Shown here: positions 57,920 to 64,000 of the stretch, in pieces
How the letters are laid out: the number at the start of each line of letters is the position of its first letter
Numbering within the stretch: the first letter of the stretch is position 1
Assembly (NCBI RefSeq): GCF_943734655.1
Contig: NC_071355.1
Span: 95,797,449-95,861,448 of the forward strand
Direction of reading: 5' to 3'
DNA: 64,000 nt
Source of the DNA: Sabethes cyaneus
Lineage: Eukaryota; Arthropoda; Insecta; Diptera; Culicidae
Notes under the pieces: generated by a model
Databases searched by the model: none
Seen by the model: the letters and a program-made list of their open reading frames with translations, nothing else
Told to the model about the DNA's origin: nothing
Position numbers and translations under genes: made by a program

Positions 57920-58146
57920 CAGTGGTTCATAGCCTCTTACCTAGCAACTCCTACCCCAACCTCCTCGTGGTACCAGCCGGGATACGAGCAACCTCGGGTG
58001 GAGATCGGGTAACCAACCCCGGTGGAAACCAAGGTCGTATGCTGACAGGGGGGAGGGCTCCTTCGAGCTACGTTGGCCCTCCGGCGATACTGTGGGGTTG
58101 GTTGCGGGCTTTGCAAGCCTGAACCACTAAAAAAACCAAAGCAATG
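57920..58146 (+). mobile_element. 5' UTR of the RTE-type LINE (left of the gypsy insertion)
   Basis: GC-rich leader ending CCACTAAAAAAACCAAAGCA ATG, where CAATG is the target site duplicated by the gypsy element. The continuation of the LINE is at 62367. The left boundary is approximate. Confidence 0.6.
58142..58146. repeat. Target-site duplication CAATG (left)
   Basis: Direct repeat with 62367-62371, 5 bp as expected for Ty3/gypsy insertion. The duplicated target contains the LINE's start codon. Confidence 0.9.
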
Positions 58147-58415
58147 TGTGAGTATTCCGGAACTGAGGAATCACCCAACGCGTAGAGCTATATAGGATTA
58201 GGTCTTACCTCGCTGACTGTCCGTTGGGAAAAGAGGCCGATTGAACGGGTGTACTTCCCAGCATGCTTTGCAGCGCATGCTGTGATCCGCGGATTTTCGT
58301 GTCGGAGTTACTTTAATGCAGTAACTGCGCGCATACAGTATGCACCCCTTTGTTGGTGCATATATTGTCACACAGCTACGGCAGTGTTATTGGTTTATCT
58401 GTCTGATACCACACA
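58147..58415 (-). repeat. 3' LTR of the gypsy element
   Basis: 269 bp, TGTGTGG...CTCACA in gene orientation; same sequence as 62098-62366. A TATA-like CTATATAG is at about 58188. Confidence 0.92.
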
Positions 58416-58430
58416 TCCCCCTTCCACTTG
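58416..58430 (-). promoter_or_regulatory. Polypurine tract
   Basis: In gene orientation AAGTGGAAGGGGGA abuts the 3' LTR, the normal position for the plus-strand primer. Confidence 0.75.
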
Positions 58431-59169
58431 AAAAAAAAATATTGTGCAACTCCAATAAAACCGGCAATGGCATCTGAAACTTATAACAACTTTACTGAAG
58501 CTTCTTGAACACGACTTATTTGAATATCTCGTTTACGTTTTCAATCTTCCAAACAAGCCTTTTTTACACAGAGAACAGACTACCAGGTAATTGACAAAAA
58601 GTGTGTAAATAGAGCACCCCTCGAGCAGTAAGTGGCAAACTAAATCTTGATGTCGCTGCCATCGCTACTATGTAACTCCAGCACAAAGAAATATTGATAA
58701 AGGTACATGGATATTTTTTTTTTTGGTGCGTTTGGCAAACCATTTCTGGAGGGCGCTACCGACAGATTTTACACACAAAAAATCGATTACTTCCTTCGAG
58801 CCTGTTAATCTGTTCTGTATGCTTTTTATTCTGTTGTGTTTTATTTATGATAAACTTAACCAATCATAATCAGTTTCTATTTATACGATTTATTCACTAA
58901 CATAGTCGAAAAGTACTATGCAGCTATTTAGTATTCCAAGTATTCCACCACGCACACATAAAAAGATTTTTTTTTTCACATTAGCTGGGGCCCTCGCTGA
59001 GGCTGTTTGCAGTAGGAATAATATCAAAAAACATCAAATATCAAACTCCCGGATCCTCTCCTCCACTCTTCGCTCCCCCCTCACTTCTACATAAACGATC
59101 CGCAGCTAATGTCATTTTCGTTAGTGACGAAACCGCAAATTACTTCATAGTAATATTTTGAGACATAGA

Positions 59170-59296
59170 CAAGAGGTTTCCAACAGCAATGATTACTACG
59201 TTGATTATTACCATTGCTTACCTTATTAATTCGCAAATAATTACATAAGTAATTTCTGATTACTACGCAATTATATACCTTACTGGAAACCCCTTT
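59170..59296. mobile_element. 127-bp hAT-type MITE inside the gypsy element
   Basis: Ends CAAGAGGTTTCCA and, inverted, CAAAGGGGTTTCCA. A perfect 8-bp TSD, GACATAGA, lies at 59162-59169 and 59297-59304. 8-bp TSDs and CA...G ends fit hAT. Confidence 0.75.
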
Positions 59297-59981
59297 GACA
59301 TAGATGGATTCTGCATATGTCTAATCACTTGTCGGTTGGGTCGTTTGATGTACCGACCAACACCAAGGCAGCTGCTACAGATCATAGCATGATGATGTTA
59401 TCTTGACGTCAAATGACAATGCTGGGTGGTTTGTATACTCAAATTTTGTCACATCTAGCGCCTTCGATAAGTGTTTTCGTGAGAGATTGTGTCGATTACT
59501 TTAAAATGCATGTAAGGCAATTTCTTTTAAAAACACCAAACAATTTGATTATTATTTTCTTGAACTCTAACTCCATGTAAACGAGCACTCATGACTGTCA
59601 GAAACGAGGTCAAGGCGTTTTGTGCGATGGTTTTTCCAACTACTTCGCCGACTAAGCCCAGTAAGCCGTTGGATGGCTTCATGTATTAGTGAGAGGATGA
59701 CCGCCATACAAGTCGAGCTTAATGAAACCCTTCTTTTCATCCGGCGTGTACGTGTATCAAAGAAAACTCATTGAAGTTAGACGATGGAATAGATGTTTAT
59801 GTTTAACAGTTTGTCTTTTGTGGGCTTTAATTCGATTTTGGTTATGAGATAACATTGAAAGATATTGCACAAAAACTATTTCTAAATTTGGAATGTGTCC
59901 GTACCCATAGCGGTGATGTTTTCAGTGAATTATAACAAAAAATTGAGGTAAAAAAAACAACTTGACCAATTCCGTAAAATT

Positions 59982-61061
59982 TTACAGTGTTATTTCATTG
60001 ATTTTAGCTTCCACGGTCAAGCAACGCATAAAAGTTCGATTTCTTTTCGATTTTTTTTTTACTGTTCCGTGAACAAAATTCTTCAAGTTTGTTGGCGATC
60101 GCTTACTTCTCGTGGATCGTCGAGTCGGTTGATTATCTGTTTGTTTGTCGGCTTCAGGTGCTGAAGTTTGAACAGGATCTCTATTGTCGTTGTTGATGTC
60201 AACACTCTGTGGGTTGGGTTGTCTCCAGTCGTAAACCCTCTTGGTCTGTGAGACATGCCTTTTAACTATTTGACCAGATTCATCACTCAAGACAAGCATT
60301 CCGCTGTTTTCTTCTATAACGGTATATTTATGAGGATCAAATCGGGACTCCGCTTTGCCTCGGGTTTGTCGCTCTATCACAACTTGGTCTCCAGGTTTAA
60401 TTCTGCATACGCGAGAGCTGCGTCTAGTGTCTTCTCGTCTCTTACCTAGAATCTTTGCATCGCGGTCTCTAGCACTCAACTGATCGTTTTCAAAAGTAGC
60501 TTTGCCGGGGCATAGCAGAGGGAGACCCCGCTTTATTTTTCGTCCCATCATCACTTCCTCGGGTGGTATTCTTGTAATAGAGTGGGCGGCTGCGTCATGC
60601 GCGTGAATTGCCGCGTTCAATTCGTCCCTGTAGTTTGTTCCACTGGATGCTGCGGCTGTCATTGCTTTGTTAACCAGCTTTATACAGCTTTCAGCTAGTC
60701 CATTTTGCTGGGGATGTAGGGGAGTAGAAAAGACTAAATTGATTCCACGTTCAAGGCAGTATCTTTTGTACTCCTCGCCGTTAAATGGAGGACCATTATC
60801 TGATTTAATGCATTCTGGAAAACCCTCTTTATCAAATACAGCATCTAAAATCTTTCTCGTGTTCTCGAAGCTTGTCGATTTTACTGGTTTTGCAACAATG
60901 TACCTGGACCGATAGTCTACAAGAACCAGAATGGAGATTCCCCCAAACCGCATATATGGTCCATTAAAGTCTACGGCAATCGTCTCCCATACTGAACTTG
61001 GGGCGAACAAGCGTTGCATGGGTGGGTTTTTCTGGTTTACCGGTTGTCGCACATAGCGCAC
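59982..61061 (-). CDS. Gypsy-type integrase (N-terminus broken)
   Basis: A 359-codon frame encoding the catalytic core and C-terminal region of a Ty3/gypsy integrase, the enzyme that inserts element cDNA into chromosomes. Catalytic residues are all present: D31 (AVDFNGPY), D88 (IKSDNGPPF) and E124 (HPQQNGLAES), with 35 residues between the last two. After residue 225 a KPGDQVVIERQ segment begins the SH3-like C-terminal domain (GPY-type region), and the tail is basic and serine-rich. The zinc-binding HHCC domain lies upstream in another frame with a stop, so the annotated ATG is only an internal methionine. No RT is joined to it. It may be non-functional as it stands. Confidence 0.85.
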   Translation of the reverse strand: MRYVRQPVNQKNPPMQRLFAPSSVWETIAVDFNGPYMRFGGISILVLVDYRSRYIVAKPVKSTSFENTRKILDAVFDKEGFPECIKSDNGPPFNGEEYKRYCLERGINLVFSTPLHPQQNGLAESCIKLVNKAMTAAASSGTNYRDELNAAIHAHDAAAHSITRIPPEEVMMGRKIKRGLPLLCPGKATFENDQLSARDRDAKILGKRREDTRRSSRVCRIKPGDQVVIERQTRGKAESRFDPHKYTVIEENSGMLVLSDESGQIVKRHVSQTKRVYDWRQPNPQSVDINNDNRDPVQTSAPEADKQTDNQPTRRSTRSKRSPTNLKNFVHGTVKKKSKRNRTFMRCLTVEAKINEITL

Positions 61062-61320
61062 ACGAGTTTACCCATGCTTCCGCGTCTTTTGCCATACCAG
61101 GTCACCATACTCGCCGTCTCAAAATACTTTTAAGTTTAGCTATTGAGGGATGGCCCTTGTGTGCAATAGACAGTGTTTTCCGTTGTAAGTTCTCTGGGAT
61201 AACAGCACATCCTGATTTTACCAGTAGTCCGTTACGTGAGCTCAACTCGTTGCTTAGAGCTTTAAATTTCTTCAGGTGTGTTGGCCAAACTCTAGATTCA
61301 AGAGCATCTATTGACTTCAA
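61030..61320 (-). pseudogene. Integrase zinc-finger (HHCC) domain, frame-broken
   Basis: Minus-strand frame reads LQRKTLSIAHKGHPSIAKLK, then ILRRRVW, a stop where tryptophan is expected, PGMAKDAEAWVNSCALCATT. The H-x3-H...C-x2-C spacing is that of the gypsy integrase H2C2 domain. One nonsense codon and one frameshift (near 61030-61040, in an A/C-rich run) separate it from the core ORF. Confidence 0.8.
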
Positions 61321-61790
61321 TCCCAGCAGGCGGTCATCCCGAACCGCTTCCGATTACTAAATAAGTATGCGGTCATCCCGAACCGCTCTAAGACCAAAAT
61401 ACCAACAAATACGAACTGCGGTCATCCCGAGCCGCTTCCGATATCGAATTGTGGCCACCCCGAACCACTTCAAATACCAAAAAAAAGCGCACCCGCTTTG
61501 TTTCCAATTGTCAAATAAGCATGCGGTCATCCCGATCCGCTACTGATTTCAATCCCAGCAGGTGGTCATCCCGAGCCGCTACTGATTTCAATCCCAGCAG
61601 GCGGTCATCCCGAACCGCTTCCGATTACTAGATAAGTATGCGGTCATCCCGAACCGTTCTAAGACCAAAATACCAACAAATACGAACTGCGGTCATCCCG
61701 AGCCGCTCCCGATATCAAGTTGCAGTCATCCCGAACCGCTTCCAATGCTTAACAAAGCACGCGGTCATTTGAGCCGCTCATGACTGTCAA
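61321..61790. repeat. Hairpin minisatellite in the gypsy leader/gag region
   Basis: About eleven copies of GCGGTCATCCCGAACCGCT or close variants, spaced about 35-70 bp. Each has inverted GCGG/CCGC ends and could form a short stem-loop. Unit-to-unit spacers are themselves repeated: a block of about 271 bp recurs (copies starting at 61321 and 61592), so the array grew by higher-order duplication. It replaces the expected gag-pol sequence between the primer-binding site and the integrase. Confidence 0.9.
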
Positions 61791-62080
61791 CTTTTTTTTT
61801 TGTTCACTATCACATCAAACAGACGTTCGTCCAAAGTGGTCGACCTGGTGCATATTCGATGAAATTTTACAATATGAACCGCAACTGTTCAAACCCACTT
61901 TACCCGAGTTCAACCGGCATTCCAGTTCCAAATTGAAACGAGGCTCGTCGGCCATCATTTTTTTTTTGCACTAACGGTTTTCTGTGTAAAAAAAACTTCT
62001 GCGCATTGGGTGATTCCGCAGCAGTGTTCAAAACTTCGTAATAAAATTAGATTTTCTGCTGGTAAAAAAAAAACCAGCGT

Positions 62081-62096
62081 CCTGTCACGGTCGCCA
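62081..62096 (-). promoter_or_regulatory. Primer-binding site, tRNA-Arg type
   Basis: In gene orientation TGGCGACCGTGACAGG starts one base after the 5' LTR. It is complementary to the CCA end of insect tRNA-Arg(UCG), whose 3' end is ...CCTGTCACGGTCG plus CCA (recalled). Confidence 0.8.
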
Positions 62097-62097
62097 A

Positions 62098-62366
62098 TGT
62101 GAGTATTCCGGAACTGAGGAATCACCCAACGCGTAGAGCTATATAGGATTAGGTCTTACCTCGCTGACTGTCCGTTGGGAAAAGAGGCCGATTGAACGGG
62201 TGTACTTCCCAGCATGCTTTGCAGCGCATGCTGTGATCCGCGGATTTTCGTGTCGGAGTTACTTTAATGCAGTAACTGCGCGCATACAGTATGCACCCCT
62301 TTGTTGGTGCATATATTGTCACACAGCTACGGCAGTGTTATTGGTTTATCTGTCTGATACCACACA
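62098..62366 (-). repeat. 5' LTR of the gypsy element
   Basis: Same 269-bp sequence as 58147-58415, with TG...CA ends, followed by the CAATG duplication at 62367-62371. Confidence 0.92.
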
Positions 62367-62368
62367 CA

Positions 62369-64000
62369 ATGGACTCCGTAAGTAATAATAATAACTCTAA
62401 TCGGAACAATCGGCAAAGACCCAGGCGACGAAAACGGACTAACGATTGGAAATTAGGAACATGGAACTGTCGGTCTCTAAATTTCCTCGGAAGTACCCAC
62501 GTGCTTTCTAAAGAAGTGAAGAGCCTCAAGTTCGACATCGTAGCGCTGCAGGAGGTATGCTGGAAAGGAACGATGGTACGTACGTATAGAGATGGTCATA
62601 CCATCTACCAGAGCTGCGGCAATACACACGAGCTGGGCACAGCTTTTATAGTGATGGGCGAGATGCAGAAGCGGGTGATCGGGTGGTGGCCGATCAACCT
62701 CCGAATGTGCATATTAAGAATCAAGGGCCGATTCTTCAATATAAGCATAATTAACGTGCACAGCCCTCACCTCGGAAGTACCGATGATGACAAAGACGAA
62801 TTCTACGCGCAGTTGGAGCGTGAATACGACCGCTGCCCAAGACATGATGTCAAAATTATCATCGGGGACTGTAATGCTCAGGTTGGTCAGGAGGAGGAAT
62901 TCAAACCGGTGATTGGACGGTTCAGCGCTCACCCGCAAACGAACGAAAACGGCCTAAGACTTGTCGACTTCGCCGCCTCCAAGAACATGGCCATACGTAG
63001 TACCTTCTTCCAGCATAACCTCTACCATCGGTACACCTGGAGATCACCCAACCAAACAGAATCACAAATCGACCACGTTCTGATAGATGGTCGGCACTTT
63101 TCAGACATTATCGACGTCAGAACCTATCCGGGCGCTAACATTGATTCGGACCACTACCTAGTGATGGTAAGGATACGTCAAAAACTATCGGTTGTGAACA
63201 ACATACGATACCGCCGCCCGCCACGGTATAATCTAGCGCGACTGAAGCAACCAGAGGTCGCCGAAAACTACGCGTTATCTCTCGAAACCGCGCTGCCGGA
63301 AGAGGGAGAGCTGGATGAAGCCCCTCTTGAAGACTGTTGGAATGCCGTGAAAACAGCCATTAACAGCGTAGCGGAGAACGTCCTAGGCAGTGTGGCACCG
63401 AATCGACGTAACGAATGGTTTGACGAGGAATGCCAGCAGATATTGGATGAGAAGAACGCAGCGCGGGTACAAATGCTGCGTAGAGCCACCCGTCAGAATG
63501 TGGAGCGATACAAACAGAAGCGGAGGCAGCAAACCCGACTCTTCAAGGAAAAGAAGCGCCACCAAGAGGAGAAGGAGTGCGAAGAACTCGAACAGCTGTA
63601 CCGCTTTCACGACACACGGAAGTTCTATCAGAAACTCAACGGATCTCGCAAAGGCTTCGTGCCGCGGGCCGAAATGTGCAGAGATAAAGATGGAGGTATC
63701 TTGACTGATGACCGTGCGGTGATCGAAAGGTGGAAGCAGCACTACGATGAACACCTGAATGGCGTGCAGGCGGAAGACCATGATAGCGGAGGAAGTGACC
63801 ACATTGGTGCAGCAAGCGACGAAGATGTGCCACCCCCATCGATAAGGGAAGTTAAAGAAGCCATCCAGCGGCTGAAGAACAACAAAGCAGCGGGAAAGGA
63901 TGGCATTGGAGCGGAACTTATTAAAATGGGCCCGGACAAGTTGGCCGGCTGTCTGCATCAATTGATTGTCAAGATTTGGGATACGGAACGACTACCGGAG
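62369..64000 (+). CDS. RTE-type LINE ORF2 (endonuclease plus start of RT), runs off window
   Basis: Open from ATG 62369 to the window edge (544 codons, no stop). APE-type endonuclease: TWNCRSLN near 32, LQEVCWKG near 61 (metal-binding E), VHSPH near 131, IIIGDCNAQVG near 165, RYTWRSPN near 222, IDHVLID near 235 and SDHYLV near 261 (catalytic H). A charged linker (about 350-430) follows, then the first RT blocks REVKEAIQRLKNNKAAGKDG near 494 and LIVKIWDTERLPE at the edge. The KNNKAxGxDGIxAELIK form and domain order point to the RTE clade. The role is target-primed reverse transcription of its own RNA. The ATG is kept because the gypsy TSD duplicated it; the native 5' UTR is now 4.2 kb away. 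A broken relative is at 29080-29800. Confidence 0.9.
   Translation, partial: MDSVSNNNNSNRNNRQRPRRRKRTNDWKLGTWNCRSLNFLGSTHVLSKEVKSLKFDIVALQEVCWKGTMVRTYRDGHTIYQSCGNTHELGTAFIVMGEMQKRVIGWWPINLRMCILRIKGRFFNISIINVHSPHLGSTDDDKDEFYAQLEREYDRCPRHDVKIIIGDCNAQVGQEEEFKPVIGRFSAHPQTNENGLRLVDFAASKNMAIRSTFFQHNLYHRYTWRSPNQTESQIDHVLIDGRHFSDIIDVRTYPGANIDSDHYLVMVRIRQKLSVVNNIRYRRPPRYNLARLKQPEVAENYALSLETALPEEGELDEAPLEDCWNAVKTAINSVAENVLGSVAPNRRNEWFDEECQQILDEKNAARVQMLRRATRQNVERYKQKRRQQTRLFKEKKRHQEEKECEELEQLYRFHDTRKFYQKLNGSRKGFVPRAEMCRDKDGGILTDDRAVIERWKQHYDEHLNGVQAEDHDSGGSDHIGAASDEDVPPPSIREVKEAIQRLKNNKAAGKDGIGAELIKMGPDKLAGCLHQLIVKIWDTERLPE

Larger units (their letters stand above)
58147..62366 (-). mobile_element. Ty3/gypsy LTR retrotransposon, internally deleted, recent
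   Basis: A 4220-bp element, minus orientation, with 269-bp LTRs that appear identical by eye, a perfect 5-bp TSD, primer-binding site, polypurine tract and an integrase ORF. Gag, protease, RT and RNase H are missing; that interval instead holds a hairpin minisatellite (61321-61790). With no RT of its own it must have been copied in trans, and identical LTRs say this was recent. About 1.5 kb of non-coding sequence follows the integrase, including a hAT MITE at 59170-59296. Confidence 0.92.

Noticed and set aside
58249..58431. 60-codon ORF repeated at 62200
   Set aside because: It lies in the gypsy LTR; the repetition is the LTR pair, not a gene family.
61321..61790. CRISPR-like array
   Set aside because: Repeat spacing is irregular, spacers are themselves repeated, there are no cas genes, and it is inside a eukaryotic LTR element.
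62714..63961. Minus-strand ORFs of 74-192 codons
   Set aside because: Antisense shadows of the RTE ORF2, which has the conserved endonuclease motifs.

Overview
The window looks like nuclear DNA of a mosquito, most likely culicine (Aedes-like). It is AT-rich, has long microsatellites, contains no host gene I can identify, and is densely packed with transposable elements typical of Aedes: Tc1/mariner remnants of the DD37-type, Ty1/copia and Ty3/gypsy elements, RTE-, R1- and Jockey/CR1-like LINEs, tRNA-derived SINEs, and many TTAA-, TA- or 8-9-bp-TSD MITEs. The species call is inference from element types. No rRNA or tRNA gene, CRISPR array or bacterial-style operon is seen.

Layout. 1-5.7 kb: edge copy of a large repeat, a retroposed A-tailed fragment, a MITE carrying a SINE, a mariner pseudogene, then three nested fold-back elements. 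5.97-10.29 kb: a copia element on the minus strand with an uninterrupted 1303-codon gag-pol. 10.62-16.31 kb: a four-level nest of TIR elements including a TTAA (piggyBac-like) composite and a fold-back element with inverted tandem arrays. 16.3-29 kb: mostly unrecognised AT-rich DNA with Tc1, CR1/Jockey and mariner remnants, a perfect 341-bp tandem duplication and a pair of direct repeats around a decayed coding-like stretch. 29-38.7 kb: RTE endonuclease fragment with a MITE inside it, a Mutator-like MITE with a hairpin MITE inside it, an exon-like minus-strand ORF, another inverted-repeat element and mariner remnants. 39-43.7 kb: a Jockey/CR1 reverse transcriptase split by a putative solo LTR and a SINE, then two nearly identical SINEs. 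44.06-46.16 kb: two TTAA elements back to back. 48.8-55.5 kb: a (CA)n tract and several R1-like LINE fragments, one split by a hAT-like element that carries a SINE. 57.9-64 kb: an RTE-type LINE running off the right edge, interrupted at its start codon by a complete gypsy element (58147-62366) with apparently identical LTRs, a 5-bp TSD, a tRNA-Arg primer-binding site, an integrase, and a hairpin minisatellite where gag and RT would be expected.

The only long uninterrupted reading frames are the copia polyprotein, the gypsy integrase (its N-terminus broken) and the RTE ORF2 (open to the window edge). Everything else recognisable is degraded. The biology here is nested transposition: inserted elements repeatedly split older ones, and target-site duplications plus broken reading frames give the order of insertion.
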